64,000 nt of DNA from Geosiphon pyriformis (Eukaryota; Glomeromycota; Glomeromycetes; Archaeosporales; Geosiphonaceae): assembly GCA_016748015.1 (NCBI GenBank), contig JAAOMT010000597.1, forward strand, positions 448,351 through 512,350, given 5' to 3'. The notes beneath the pieces were generated by a model. It was not told where the DNA came from. It worked only from the letters and a program-made list of their open reading frames with translations, and ran no database searches. Below, one piece after another: positions 35,121 through 48,663 of the stretch. Position numbers and translations under genes: made by a program. How positions within the stretch are numbered: position 1 is the stretch's first letter; each line of letters starts with the position of its first letter.

Positions 35121-36900
35121 TATTAATAAATAAAAAAATAAATTATTATAAATACATTAAAAAATAAAAATAGTTTTATTTTTAATAATTTGTAAAAATT
35201 TTCTATTTTTTAATAATATTAATTATTTTATTATGATAATTTTATAATTTTATTATGTTATTTATTATTTTAATTTTTATTATTAAATTAATACAAATCG
35301 TAACATTTATTTTTAAGTTTAATAAATCCTATAATAAAATAAACAAAATTTTGAAATTTGTAATAATAGGAATTTTAAGTAATTTAAACTAAAATTCAAG
35401 CAATTAAGTAAATTTTAAACACTTTAAGCTAAATTTATGTATTTTAAATAGATTTTAAGTAATTTAAATAAGGTTTACTTTATTTAAATTAAATTTGTTT
35501 AAAGGTTATTAAAATAATAAATATATTAATTTAATCGTTTAAAAAAATTGAATTTTTAGAATTTTAGAATTTGAATACTTTTATTATTAAGTTTTATATT
35601 TTAAAAAAAAGTTTTTAAAATTTATTAAAAATAAATAATTTAATTAAAAAAACTTAAATTATTATATTTATATAAACTTTTTATAATTTAAACCAAATAG
35701 TAGTTGCTTAAAAATACTTAAATTTGAATATAATTTATAATATTTTCTTAAAACATTAAAAATATATTACAATAATAAAATTATACCAAAATTTTAACAA
35801 CAATATATATAGATATTAGATTTAAATAAAATAAATATTCTCAGAAAAACAAAAATTTTTGGCAATAATAAATTAATTTTTTTTGTTATTATAGAAATAT
35901 ACAAATACTTATAACTAATTTTTAAAATTTAAAAAATAATAATATGCTTTTGTAAATTGCTTAAAATTTTATTTACTTAAATTGTAAATTTTTTATTTTG
36001 AATATTATATTTGTAATTGTAGTTTTATTATTGTTTTTAAGCATATTATTTTCAGAAAATTCTTAAAAGTATATATAATTTTATATTTATTATTAATTAT
36101 TTAATTAATAATTTAATTTATATAATATACAAATATAGTTAAATATAATAATTAATCATATAGTATTCCAATAATTAAAAATTTTGCTAAAATTTACACT
36201 TAACTTAAAAAAATTTATCAAATTTATATAAAAGTATAATAATAATAATAATTATAAAACTTAAAATAAGATTATACAAATATATATAAAAAAAAGCTTT
36301 TTTTTTATTTTTTTTTACAATATATTATAATTAAAATAAATAATAGCTTGAAAGTTTTAATATTTGAAATAAATACAATTTACTAAAAAAAACATTTATT
36401 GACTATTTTAGTTTCTTTATAAAAATAATTTTATTGTCAAGTTAATTAAAAATTTAAATTTGTATTGTTTTTTTTATTATTTCTTTAAACATATTGTATT
36501 TTTTTTTTTAAAATTCAAAAATAAGAACTTTTAACTAGTTTGAAAAAATGAAAACTTGAATTGATTTTTATCATTCTTTTTTTTTATAAAATTTATTATA
36601 GCATGCTTTATTTAATATAAATTATTTTAAATTCCAGTTTTAATAAACATTATTATAATAGAATTTTTTGAAAGTTATTCTTCAATATGTGTCAAACAAA
36701 ATATTTTTTTATGTACCAGACCAATAATCTTGATTTCGAAACACATTTATAATCAACTTTTATTAAATAATTTTTAAAAAAAACCAAAATTTTTTTTTAA
36801 AAAAAAACTATTTTAAATTTTATTTGATCAATAAATTATATATAGGTAACGGTTTAATTTTTCAAAAGCTCAAGTAATAATAAATTTTTAATAAATAGGA
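35121..36900. other. hyper-AT DNA without recognisable content
   Basis: Long A/T runs with short repeats of TAAGTAATTTAAA type (35370-35500). Probably further eroded transposon DNA. No gene, tRNA or repeat boundary seen. Confidence 0.5.
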
Positions 36901-37388
36901 ATTATAAAATTATATTGGTATTATATTCCCTTTGATATAAAATTAATTTATGTTTTTCTTCTCTTATTTATCAATGAAATTAAAGAAAGAACTCGTATAA
37001 AAAAATTTCATAAAATTAAAAACTCTAAAGACGATATCTTGTCAACTTTCGTGGTTAAATGATACATATATAATTAATCCTATGAAATCTAAACTCTCCT
37101 CAAATAATTTAAATTTTTCAATTATTTCCCAAAAAAGAAAAATTTTCTATTTCCAAACAAACATCAATACCTTATCTGTTATCACTGCATAAAAAAATCC
37201 TCTTTCTTCATTCCAAAGTTTTTCGGGTGAAAAATCTCGTTTTCTAAACTGGGACTGCATTATTCTTAGGATTAGATATCATGTCTCTATATTGTTTCAA
37301 AAGAGCAATATGTACAGCATACTGTCATTGACATTGAATTTGATACAATGAGGCTCACTACAGGCTAACCCATCATTTAAGAAAGCTA

Positions 37389-37449
37389 TCTGCATGATGA
37401 TCAAATGGGTTTTGTGATTTCGTCCGAGGAGAACCTGCATCATTGCAGA
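37389..37449. other. imperfect hairpin, 11-bp stem
   Basis: TCTGCATGATG (37389-37399) pairs with CATCATTGCAGA (37438-37449) with one bulged T, leaving a loop of about 38 bases in a relatively GC-rich patch. It could be chance or a structured RNA. No family is recognised. Confidence 0.35.
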
Positions 37450-38708
37450 CTGAAAAATTTTGATTTTTCGGTATCAGTAAAATCAATAATCAATTAAAGG
37501 TGGACATGTGATGTAATACGAACCGCAAAACCTTGTAATAAAAAGATTCACAGATTACTTTAATTTAAAACAATTCGTTTCAGGTTCATTGCTTATTAAT
37601 ATCAATTATGAAGAACGCTTGAAACCTTTGTTTTTATTGTTGATTTCAACAATCATTAATTGTTTCATTAAATTAGAATTAGTAAAAGTTTCAAGTTTTT
37701 TATATTCAAGTTATTTAAAAGCCTTAAATTGTTTAAGTTGAACTTTGATTCTGAATTTTGGAAGATTTAGATTTTTTTGGTTTGCTCAAATATTTAATAT
37801 TCAATATCTAGTTTATAAAATAAAAAATTTCCAATATAAACTTTATAATATTAATACACCCCCCCCCCCATAAAAATTTCATCAGTTCTAGACTCTTGGT
37901 CTTTTTTGAATGAAACTTTATGCGTGTTGCATGTCAATTGATCTCATCGACATTCACTGTTTGATTATCATTCAATTTATAATTAACTTGACAATAAAAT
38001 TTACCTATGAAAAAAGGATTTTTTCATTTTGGGTGAACAAAGTGTTTTTGTTTTAACATGGGACCTTGTTCTCATATGGTATTTCACAAACTTGTTACAT
38101 CAGGTTTTTCAATGCTTTATTGTGATCAATTTTTGGTATTATGCTGAAAACTTCTTTTTGAAATTGAGTCATTTTTGCTATGCTGCATATACGAATGATT
38201 TCATTTTTGTTCTTTAATGTGATTTTTTAGGATTTGATATATGCAACAAAAACTAGACAAAGTGAACTTGTGTAACGTCCAAAATATTCTCGCTGTTGCA
38301 ACCATAGAATATATTCGGGTTGAATTGTTACTCTGATTCTTGCCTGATTTATCTGTTTTTTTTCGAGATGCTCAGTTTCGTTCTTCTTTGCTCCCTTGAT
38401 TCCTTTACTTCATTTTCAAAGTAGAAATTAATTTAATGCAAAATCTCTTCAACCTATATATTAAACTCCTCTCGATTATTACCAGGAATTTACAAGTATA
38501 ATTCTTAGTGAGAAGGTTTGATTTTACTTTAGTCAATGCTCAAAAGCTGTTCAAGTATCACTGTCAAAATTCCGAGGATCTCGACCTTCTTTCCTCGTTC
38601 CCTACGGCTTCAAGGCTGCGCATAATTCTTCATGTTAAAATATTATCATAATCAGTTTCTAGGGTCCGCCACTCTTCATAACTCTTCATTTTAGAGGGCA
38701 TGAAGGCC

Positions 38709-38741
38709 TACAACAACAACAACAACAACAATAATAATAAC

Positions 38742-38774
<33 letters not shown>
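38709..38774. repeat. (CAA)n-(AAT)n microsatellite
   Basis: CAA units change into AAT units. It is one of the many trinucleotide arrays of the right half of the window. Confidence 0.95.
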
Positions 38775-40529
38775 TTTATCATGTACTCTTCTTGGATTTA
38801 CAAGGTTAGCTAATGCCATAATTTGCGAAAAGCATCATGAACTCTGGAAAGATGATATTTTCAAAAAATAATTAGAGTGCAGGCCAAAGTCGTGAAGGCA
38901 ATCTCCAACCATCTTCCCCATTGTGAGTACCCACTTTATATCATCCATTTTACAATAAGTTTCGTTAAAAATTTCGTAGTCTAAATTTGACATATCTTCG
39001 ATGTCTGAACTAGTAGTTTGGCAATCCCTTGAACATTATGATCAGAACCTTGAGTACTGGACACATAGCTAGAATATTGCCGTTGATGAACAACAGAGAG
39101 CATATTCAAGGCATTTCTAACCAATCTGCTCGAACTCCAGCATGCCTTGTGGCTGGTATAAACCAACAATAGGTAAGAATTGTTAAATGGAGCATGCAAT
39201 CCGTAATAAAACAAAAATTTATATATATATTCGTTGGAGCTTGGCCTTCTGCTCAAGTACAGACATCTCCATCTCACAAGAGGGATGCGCTCTGAATTTA
39301 CTTGCTACAACTCTTGGACTAGCTTTAGAGAAAATGAAAAACCAGTAAACACATTCCGTGTCACTTTATCAGTTGTGCAGCCCAGGACAACCCTGGAAAG
39401 ATGCGCAATAGTACCCAGTACAAATACGCCTCGTGTCCTAACATAATAAAAAGCATAATGTCGCTTTCAATTTCGAAATTATCTTGACCGACTTCCAAGG
39501 AAGGACGCGTGAAGCTAGTGAATGACAACGTCACCCGAACACCAAGCCAATATCTGTTATGTCACATTTTCACTGCAGCATGCCCATATAACTCACTATT
39601 GACCAAATTTTCTTTGTTCCGTTTAAGAGTTCAAATTTTTTTTCAGGTTAAAAAAAATAAATAAACAATCGTAATTCAATTTAATTATTATTCGTTAAAA
39701 ATTTATAAAAATAAAATTTTTTCCGTACATTATTTTTATTACACTTTAAGAGAAAAATCATCATGATGATGAATTGTGATAATCATGATGATTTCCATTT
39801 ATGATTTTCAAAGAGTTAATCATTTTTCATGTATCGTAATTGTTATGCATTTTTTAGTTTCGATTTCAAAAATCTTTTTAAGCTTTTCTTCTTAATGCAT
39901 GATATATGATAATGGGAATTTAAATTATTTTCATTTAAAATTAAGCAATTTTCTGTTTTTGCTTCGATTTGCAAATTGGAAAGTTTCATAATTCAAAGGT
40001 ATTGCTTACTAAATCACCCCCTTTTTTTTTTATTCAAAAAAGGATCATGATATAGAAGAGGAACATAATCTTCCAGGAAATGAAATCGAAATTTCAATAG
40101 AAATATTCAGATCCAGAAAAAATTTGACCAAAAAAATAAAATAAAATAAAATAAAATATAATAATAAATTTCAAAAATAAAATAAAATAAAAAATTTAAT
40201 CAAGTTTATAAAAATTTTCTTTTTTCGGTTTATCTCAAATAATCTAGCAAATTCCATCAAGATTTCAACTTGTCTTTTTTAAACTTTTTAGAGAATTATT
40301 ATTATTATTATTATAATTAAATTGCAAAAATTTATAATCACCATCATCGTCGTCATAATCGTAGTCCTTGAATGTTAAGAATCATTATGACTTTTAAAAA
40401 ATTAAAATAAAAACGATTTTTTAGGGATTATATGTTGGTTGGATTTCCATGGTTTAAATAAGACTCTCAAAACTTTCCGGCAATATTAATTTTAAAATAT
40501 ATATACATACATAACACGCATGTCACATA

Positions 40530-40531
<2 letters not shown>

Positions 40532-40581
<50 letters not shown>
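40532..40581. repeat. (AAT)n microsatellite
   Basis: About 16 uninterrupted units. A (TTA)n array follows at 40695-40731. Confidence 0.95.
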
Positions 40582-40583
<2 letters not shown>

Positions 40584-40695
40584 TGGAAAAACAGTAAATA
40601 GACCAGGAGATATCTATTTGTTAATAATATATCATCAGGTGAATTCTAATTTCAGATTGAATAGGAAAAACTATTATTCAAGTAAAAAAAAAACA

Positions 40696-40731
<36 letters not shown>

Positions 40732-41330
40732 TGTTATTGTTTTTTCTGAATAAAACAAAGAAGTCTAGGATACAAATCAAAATCTTGAAATATACAAGTC
40801 ATTTTATTTTTTCTTCACTCGGACTAGATCAAAAATAATATCAGATTCAATTCCCTTGTTTATTATCATGATATGATGATTCTTTTTAGTTTATATCTTT
40901 CGAAAATTTTCAAAAGATGAGGATCCCATAAAAACTTGACCAAAAATCAAGAATCATACGACAAATGGAAATAAAAAAGAGGGTAGAAAGGATGATCAAA
41001 TCCCAACAAAGAAAAAAAACTTGAATCCTCAAATAAATTACTAAAAATTGAATCAAAAAAGTTTTCGAATTGATCAAAAAAGTTCTAATCTCTAGTATTA
41101 TTATTTTAAATTTACAAACAAAAATAATAGCCCTTTCTTTCGTTTTCTTCCTCCTCATCCTTCTAACTAAACTCTCTCAGCATTCCCTTTAAACAACCCA
41201 AATTAGGAAAAATTGAAAGGAAAAACAAATTTTTTCTTGAATAACAGACAGAAAACAATATAACAATAATAAGATAAATCACAAACGACTAAAAAATCTT
41301 GTCTCCGAAAAAACAAGGATTAGCAGCTAG

Positions 41331-41531
41331 CTAAAAATTGGCTGGATTCAAGAGTTCCAAACCCACGAACCGTCTTTTTTTAAAAAAACCATCATTACCA
41401 TTGGATACATACTCTCTAAAAGTCACCATCAGTAATAATATCAAGAAAACCAAGAAAACCATCATAATATTGACATAACCATCACCGTTTCTTGACGTCA
41501 CATTTGCTGCAGAGTCCGGGTGTTTATGCAA
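41331..41531 (-). CDS. possible small single-span membrane protein or terminal exon
   Basis: An open frame of 66 codons with balanced composition and one strong hydrophobic segment (IMMVFLVFLILLLMVTF) after a polar N-terminal part (SAANVTSRNGDGYVN), then a basic KKRR patch. It has no ATG at its beginning: the first codon is TTG, the first in-frame ATG is inside the membrane segment, and a TAG closes the frame eight codons upstream. An ATATAG just there could be a splice acceptor, so this may be the last exon of a gene whose first exon I cannot place. Function unknown. It could also be chance. Confidence 0.3.
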   Translation of the reverse strand: MHKHPDSAANVTSRNGDGYVNIMMVFLVFLILLLMVTFREYVSNGNDGFFKKRRFVGLELLNPANF

Positions 41532-42328
41532 GATGCGTGAGAATGAAACTAGCTATATTTCAGAGATTGAATCATTGTTGGGTAGAGGATAGACTATGAG
41601 TTTGTATTAGCGTGAATTTAATCAATCTTTACGCACAAGTATTCGTCATAGAGAGAGCTGATAGAGCGGCCTGCTGCGCTTAAATTTTCCCGATATTACC
41701 AATTCCGTTTTTTCCCAAAGTGGTGTCAATTTCGGGAACTGCTCACTTGTGGATTTTCTATACTTGGTGGGAAGATCATGTCTATTGTAACTTTTACAAA
41801 AAACCACAACTCGTTAGAGGACGGCAGGGGGTATGATTTATTATAATCAGACGCATTTGGAATATTTTTTTCAAAACTCTAACATTCGTTAAAAAATTTC
41901 AAGATTAAAAATGTAATAAGATTAAAACCAAAATAGCCCGCATATGCACCAGACTTCTTGATCAAATAATTAAAATCACCATTTTCAAGTTGAGACGATT
42001 TTAATAACTCAATCTCAATTTAATTCGTTTGATTTTCCTTTATCATTGAAATTTTTTATTTTTAAGGAAACTTTATGAATCATGCAACGATCATACGGCA
42101 AAATATGATTATAATAACTATTAAAACTCAATACGGGCGTGATCATTTAAATGCCGTACTTGTGACATGTCCAAATGTTTTTTTTTTTGAGAGATCGTTT
42201 CGATAACGGGTGAGAGAGAGGGAGAGAGATAGAAGAGATCAGAAACAGAACATTGCGAAATTGGTTACAGAGATAGAAGTAAAAGAACATTATGCATTTT
42301 TTTTGGTATGGATTTTTAGTGATGTATA

Positions 42329-42393
<65 letters not shown>

Positions 42394-43238
42394 ATGAAAA
42401 AGTGAAAAATGAAGTTTGATTGTGTGTATGTGCTGCGTGTAAAGTGATTTTTGCAAAAAATGAAGAAAATAAAATTATGTGTGTATTCACAGTTGTCGTA
42501 AACCTATCATCATCGAACATAGAGAATAATGAACACGAGGATTGTATGGTGAGAAAGAAAAACGAATCAAAGCTATATATTATTATCGCCATATGTAATA
42601 TTTTTAATCTTGTCATCTACTTGTATGTACAAAGAAAGGATGAAAGAAAGAACAAGAAAAATGCGTGTATGAAAAAATATGTATTGATTGTAAATGTGTA
42701 TATGAGTGTATATGAGGATGGAAGGTCGATAATGTTTTTTTTTAAAAAAAACTTAGATTGTTCATAGTTAATGATATTTTGATAATTCGAGAAAAAAAAA
42801 TGATGTGTGTATATGTTTGTCCTTTATATTAAAGAAGATAGGACAATTTGATGTCAGTGCTGCGAAAAAAGACAAAAAATTTACAAAAGAAATCTGCGAA
42901 AAAAGGAAACGATATTGTTCGTTTGTTTTTGAAGGATGAAAAAAAAGGGATGAAAGAATAATGTGTATGAAGTCTATAAGATGTACGGCGATAACCCTAT
43001 AATATTTTTTTGGTCACGACTAATAATTATTTTTTCTTCTGCTACTGTTCTTGCTAAGAAATGATGTTGTTATATCGAAAGAAAACCAAGGACACCAAAA
43101 AAAAAAAAAAGGTGTCGAGATTTTCCTTGGATTATAGAAAAAAAATACTTCCCAACTCTTATTCATTTTTTTACCGACACCTTGCCAATCATTTCCACAA
43201 CAACAAAAAAAATGAATCATCATATCTAAAGATGCTTA
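41532..43238. other. intergenic, downstream of the zinc-finger gene
   Basis: No convincing gene. A long open frame across 42210-42767 is produced by a (TG)n repeat and A-rich DNA. The segment from about 42400 to 43238 is probably 3' UTR and flank of the transcription factor gene. Confidence 0.5.
42332..42391. repeat. (TG)30 microsatellite
   Basis: Thirty uninterrupted TG units, the only long dinucleotide TG array in the window. Confidence 0.97.
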
Positions 43239-44465
43239 TTACATCTCAGAGTATCTCCTGCGTGTCTTCATATTTTGAACTTCGGTCGAGTTACGGCAAG
43301 TTTCTTCCATCTTAAAGTGACGTCGAAGAGCGTCTGTTCGAGCAAATGCTTTACGACAACATGGGCATTGATAAGGCTTAACACCAGTGTGAACTCGAAT
43401 GTGACGTTGTAAATCGTGTTTGCGAGAGAAAGATCTTGGACACATTGGACATGGATAAGGACGAGCAGGTGAATGAGATCGTAAATGAGCCTTAAGATTA
43501 TATAATCTGCTAAAGGTCTTTAGACAATCATCATGCGGACACGCGATTGGTTGAGAGGATGATTGACCTTGGGTGGTGGTGTTAGTGGTGTTGGTAGTAG
43601 TAGTGGTAGTGGTAGTAGTAGTAGTAGTAGTAGGATTAGCAGCACGTAATTGATGTTGTGACTGCTGATGAATTTGTAATTGAGCCAAACCGTTAGATGT
43701 CTGATTCAATGAAGCTGAAGACATACTGTTTTGTGATTGAGCAGGCAAATAATCGAAGGTAGAATAAGGATTTTGATTCGTATTGATAGAGTTTGCTGCT
43801 GCGTTAACTGAGGCAAATGAAGCAGGCCATAAAGCAGCAGGACCATTATTATGATGAGAATTGATAGTAGGGACAAGAGTGGTACCATCGTTGACAGGCT
43901 CATAAATTATAAATCTCGTTTGATCATTGATTGGAGAAGAAACGGAAGGAGTTTGGTCCAATACATTGGGTCCCGTTTGTTGAGTTGGTGCTACTATATT
44001 GAAGTAGTGTGGATAATAAATATCTTCAGACAAAGGTAGAATTGGAGAAGTTTGAGGACCGTAGCTGCTTTCACTACCAGTATCATCATCACATCCAGAA
44101 TTACAATTTTGATGTTGCTGACATTGTTGATTAGGATGGAAATAGGTTAATTGTGGAGCGGTATGGGGCAAATCATAATCATTAAAAGAAACGTTGATTG
44201 GAGAAGATTCGGTGCTCGATGATATCGAATCGATTTCATAAGCATTCAATCGAAAATCTTCAGTTTTGATCTGAATATTTCCATTCATGTTGTTACGAGT
44301 AGACCCGGAAAATTCGGCAAAGGGAGAAGATATTTGTTGAGAGAACAATAAATTTTGAACAGATTGTTGTGGTGATGATTGACCAGAAGAACTGAGCGAG
44401 GGCAAAGAAAGAGAACAATTATCATCAGTATCAATCACAAGTTGTTGTTTTAGTGGTTGATTGTG

Positions 44466-44530
<65 letters not shown>

Positions 44531-44705
44531 GGTTGTTATTATTATTATTATTATTATTATGATAATATTCAGACTTAATGTAATGGGTTGCCTGATTCAA
44601 TTCCACCTGATGATGATGATAATTGTTGGAAAAATTTTCATAAGAATGATTTTCGATGAAAGGCATCGTTAGTAAATAACTATTGTTGGGGGCGAGAGCT
44701 GTCAT
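43239..44705 (-). CDS. C2H2 zinc-finger transcription factor, Crz1/Prz1-like
   Basis: Single-exon frame of 488 codons. Three tandem zinc fingers stand at the C-terminus: finger 1 C389-x4-C394-x12-H407-x3-H411, finger 2 C419-x2-C422-x12-H435-x3-H439, finger 3 C447-x2-C450-x12-H463-x6-C470 (a C2HC end). The linker SPARPYP, the YNLKAHLRSH and KHDLQRHIRVH helices and the position at the C-terminus resemble the fungal calcineurin-responsive factors Crz1/Prz1, but no clear PxIxIT calcineurin-docking motif is visible, so the orthology is tentative. The rest is low-complexity: an Asn run (residues 50-82), Ser-rich, Gln-rich and Thr-rich stretches, as in fungal activation domains. Two psi-K-x-E sites (IKSE, IKTE) could be SUMO acceptors. 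The ATG at 44705 is the first in the open frame. The frame continues upstream without ATG, so an upstream exon is possible but not needed. It should act in the nucleus. Confidence 0.88.
44467..44571. repeat. coding (ATT)n/(GTT)n microsatellite
   Basis: On the minus strand AAT and AAC codons encode the Asn run of the transcription factor. It is likely to vary in length between strains. Confidence 0.95.
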
Positions 44706-45510
44706 GTGTTTAAAACTTTTGAGTGTAAAAAAAAAAGTTGAATATTTTGAGGTGGTTTAATGGTGGACAAAATATTTCCCAAACCGAAAGTATTTGCTAT
44801 TGTTATTTCTTGACTGTTATTATTTTTGGTAATATCGTCGTTGACTTGTTAAAGTTGTATATATCGAAATTGAAAGGAAAAAGAAATCGAATAAGATAAT
44901 ATGATTTTTCAAAAAAGAACCATAAAATTTCGAGAGAAAAGAGACGAAAGAGAAATATAGCGAAAGTCGAGAACGCTTTTGTTTTAAAAATAGTATTAAA
45001 AAACCTTTTTTTTCGTTGAAAGAAGAGAGCAAACGTGAAAAAAGTTTTTTTGTTTTGTTTTGTTTGTTATTCGTCGAAGAGTGTGGAATAAAAGAAAATA
45101 TTTTTTTATCTTTTTTTTTGGAGTTGGAGAGTAAGAACAGCGAAAAATTTTTTGAGTCTGAGGAATGGTAAAAAAAAACAAAGTGGGGCAGGTTGTATTT
45201 TTATAAATACGAAAAAGAATATTATGAGGGGTTCTATTATTATAGAGTTTAGAGCACTGTTTCAATTGTAAATATTAAAATAAATTATAAATAGTATTAC
45301 TATTATAATACATTAAAAAAAAATGTATCATTTAAGTATTTGTAATACTATTTTTTATCAAATAGGATGTACGTCAATCGACGGACTGACCTAAGTGGAG
45401 ACTGAATTTTGAAGGAAAATAAAGAAAAGCTTGATTGAATGCCACCTTAAATAGTTTTAAAACTAGTTTTTTTTTTTCAGTGTTGTGTGTTTAGTTGTAG
45501 TTGTTGTAGC

Positions 45511-45550
<40 letters not shown>
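45511..45550. repeat. (TTG)n microsatellite
   Basis: About 13 units. A poly-Val frame across it is an artefact. Confidence 0.95.
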
Positions 45551-45740
45551 GCTAATAATACTTGCTTTTTGTTGATTTCAAGATGGGAGGGAATTTCATC
45601 TATATATATATATATATATACAGTTCATTTTTTCTTTTTAAATTTGAAAAAAAAATTTAGTTTAAAAAATTGGTACTTACTCATTCAATGGGAAATTTTA
45701 AATTATAAAATACGCACATCGGATTATCATTTGTTTGTTT

Positions 45741-45741
<1 letters not shown>

Positions 45742-45791
<50 letters not shown>
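45742..45791. repeat. poly-A tract, 50 bp
   Basis: Homopolymer followed by an AG-rich stretch. (ATAC)n lies 80 bp further on (45875-45960). Confidence 0.95.
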
Positions 45792-45793
<2 letters not shown>

Positions 45794-45874
45794 AAAAGAA
45801 AAAAAAAGAAGAGTAATTGAGTAACCGATTTTTTTTTTTAAATCAAACACTATGTATAAAAAAATCAAATCAGT

Positions 45875-45882
45875 TACATATA

Positions 45883-45916
<34 letters not shown>

Positions 45917-45960
45917 CATACATATATACATACATACATACATTCATATACATAGACATA
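45875..45960. repeat. (ATAC)n tetranucleotide array
   Basis: CATACATACATA units mixed with TATATA. Confidence 0.95.
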
Positions 45961-47619
45961 TATACTTACTTACATATTTACTCACATATTTTACTTAGAT
46001 ATTTTACTTAGATACTTAATAAATCCTTTTCACATCAAATCTCATTCTTTACATATTATTTAACGAAATTTTTTTCAATATTGATAAATTATATTTTTTT
46101 TTTTGTTATTTATCATTATAAATATAAATCAAACTTTGGAATTTAATTTAATTTTTAATTTAAATAAAGTATAATAAGAATATATCTTTTATAAATCATA
46201 TTAGATTTTGATTAAAATATAATTTATTTTTTTTTGAGAACCGAAAAATAATTTTATAATTAATTAATTAATGTAAAAAAAATCAATAGTAAAAAAAAGA
46301 AGAAGATGAAGTTAAAATTTTTATTACTTCTTTTTTGTATTTTGATTAAACTTTATTCACTTCAAAGTCTTATTTTCAAAAAAAAGAAATTAATATATAT
46401 ATATATATATTAATATAAATTAGATTCTTAAAATTTACAAAAAATAATAATATATATATATATATATATGTAATAATTTAATGAATAAATTTTTTGGCTT
46501 TTTTTAAAGTTAAAAAATTTTTATATTAACAAAATTTTTAATTTTTCAATATAATATAGTTTATTAAAAAAAAACGTTGCCAAATTAATGGTTAAAAATT
46601 TATTAAGATTGAACAATTAAAATTGTATTCCCAAATATCTGAAACCTTATCCTCTAAAAAAGAAATATATCAATTTATACATATATATATCATAGTATAA
46701 AAATTTAAAATTTATTAAGAAACCTATTCTAAAAAAATATATATATAATATAGAAATTCAGACAATTGAAAATCAGATCTAATATAAATAACCCTTGCAT
46801 TTCTTTTTTAAAAATTTTCCATGATACAATGTATTGTGAGATAAGATCAACAGGAAAATTTTCCCTATTTGAGTGAATGCTTAAATGGTATGTTTTTAAT
46901 TCATGCTTCTCATAATGATCACGAAATTTGTAATCTTCAAAACTTTTTAGAAAAAAACGTGAAAAAAAACTTGAAATTTCCAATTAATCTATTGGTCACA
47001 AGGTTTTTTTTTTGACATCCTCATATATTATATCTTTTGATTCGACATTGATGTTAAGTTTGTCAAACTCCGAGACTGTTCCATCAAATAAAAATTAATG
47101 AAGGGTTGAACGAGAAAGACAAAGAAAAATTTCTTTTATTTATCCGTTTAAATGATATTAAAATTTTTAACGAATCCTAGATATATAAAATTAATAAGTT
47201 ATCCACCTGGATCCACATTCACCCACCAATTCACCAAATAAAGTAAAGTAACAAAAACAAAAAGGCAATTTCTTTGTTTGAATAATTTCTAAAATTAATT
47301 ATAAGAATTCAGTGAAACAACTTTTTTAAAAATTAAACCGGAAAAACGTGACGAAAAATATTAATTTTTTTTTTTCAAATAGTTTACATATTATTTAATT
47401 TTGAATAACTTTTATTACTTTCCTTTTAAAGACTTTTTTTTTTCTCCAAAGTTTATTTATATGTATACATACCATCATGAATTTTAATATTTAGTCAGAG
47501 GGGAGTCATTCTAAATGATGCAGGGCCTATCCTTTTTGAACTTTAATATATCAAATAGATATATAATGATAAAAAATTTGATATTATCGTGTATTCATCA
47601 ATCATAATAGCAACGGAAA

Positions 47620-47671
47620 TCATCATCATAATCATCATCATAATCATCATCATAATCATCATCATCATCAT
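47620..47671. repeat. (ATC)n microsatellite
   Basis: CATCATCATAAT units. The poly-Met frame on the minus strand is an artefact. Confidence 0.95.
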
Positions 47672-48267
47672 CCAAACAACAACGTCAAGAAATCTTTTTA
47701 CCGCTGCAAAGTAATCTGTAGCCGTCCACGCGACATCAGGTAGCAGGTTAAGCATAATAGAGACACGGATTAGATTCTAGAGCATCTTTTAAGAAAAAAA
47801 CAAAATTTTCTTTTATTAATAATTTTTCCCAATGATTAAAATGGCAATTTATGTTAAATATAAAAACTCCACATGGTATTACCCTTGCACGAATAACATA
47901 ATCAAGACTTGACATTTATTTATTAAGGGAGGTCAGGAGAAATAGTCAAAGAAGACTGGCTTAAAGTCTACACACAAAATTAATCATTTATTAAACACAT
48001 GGCTTATTTTGTTCGTTTAACCTTTTGTCGATATATCCGATCTTTTGGATTAAAAAATCTCTTTTTATTCTCTGACTCATTTGTTTTTTAGTGAGACGCT
48101 AACCCCTGAGTTGCGTGATATTTTTGTTGACAAAATTTTTCAAAACTAAGTGAATGACCAAAGAATTTGTAGACCCAGAAAAAAAGAAGAAAATTTAGAA
48201 GTTGAGTCATTTTTTACTCAATGGTGAGTCAATCAGAGTTTTTCGTAAAGTGTTTCATATTTTAAAA

Positions 48268-48300
<33 letters not shown>
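48268..48300. repeat. (TTA)n microsatellite
   Basis: Eleven units. A second array, (TTA)n-(TTG)n, is at 48597-48663. Confidence 0.95.
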
Positions 48301-48302
<2 letters not shown>

Positions 48303-48595
48303 ACTGCTAATATACACAAGCTTCCTCTTCTTCTACTTCTTCTTTTTCATTTCTCAGAAATTTCGATTCAGATCTTAATCACGGACCAACCAAACATTAA
48401 CTCACGTACACGACCAGTTCACAAGCCAAGAAATGATCAAAAAAAGTTCTTTCCCTGGGAACGTATCAAAATTTCTCATATTGAAGAAAAAATATAGATA
48501 AAAAAAACTGGACTTCAATAAAATCGTTCAAAATTTCTCTTCCCAAATGTTTATTCAGATTTCATTGATGTTAAAAATTTTTAAACGATGTCAAA

Positions 48596-48596
<1 letters not shown>

Positions 48597-48626
<30 letters not shown>

Positions 48627-48663
48627 TATTATTATTATTATTGTTGTTGTTGTTGTTGTTGTT
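48597..48663. repeat. (TTA)n-(TTG)n compound microsatellite
   Basis: TTA units pass into TTG units, the same compound type as at 53423-53477. Confidence 0.95.

Larger units (their letters stand above)
36901..41330. other. gene-poor single-copy DNA
   Basis: Base composition becomes less extreme from about 36900. A mildly GC-richer patch (about 38250-39620) holds short ORFs on both strands (for example 38981-39277 minus, 39234-39446 plus) with mixed composition but no recognisable domain and no convincing exon chain. The rest is AT-rich intergenic DNA with microsatellites at 38709-38774, 40532-40581 and 40695-40731. Confidence 0.5.

Noticed and set aside
37389-37460. C/D-box snoRNA (ATGATGA near 37394 and CTGA near 37450)
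   Set aside because: No terminal stem flanks the boxes and C'/D' boxes are not convincing. The simple hairpin explains the pattern better.
45485-45943. Frames with poly-Val, poly-Lys and poly-Phe
   Set aside because: Produced by (TTG)n, poly-A and (ATAC)n repeats.
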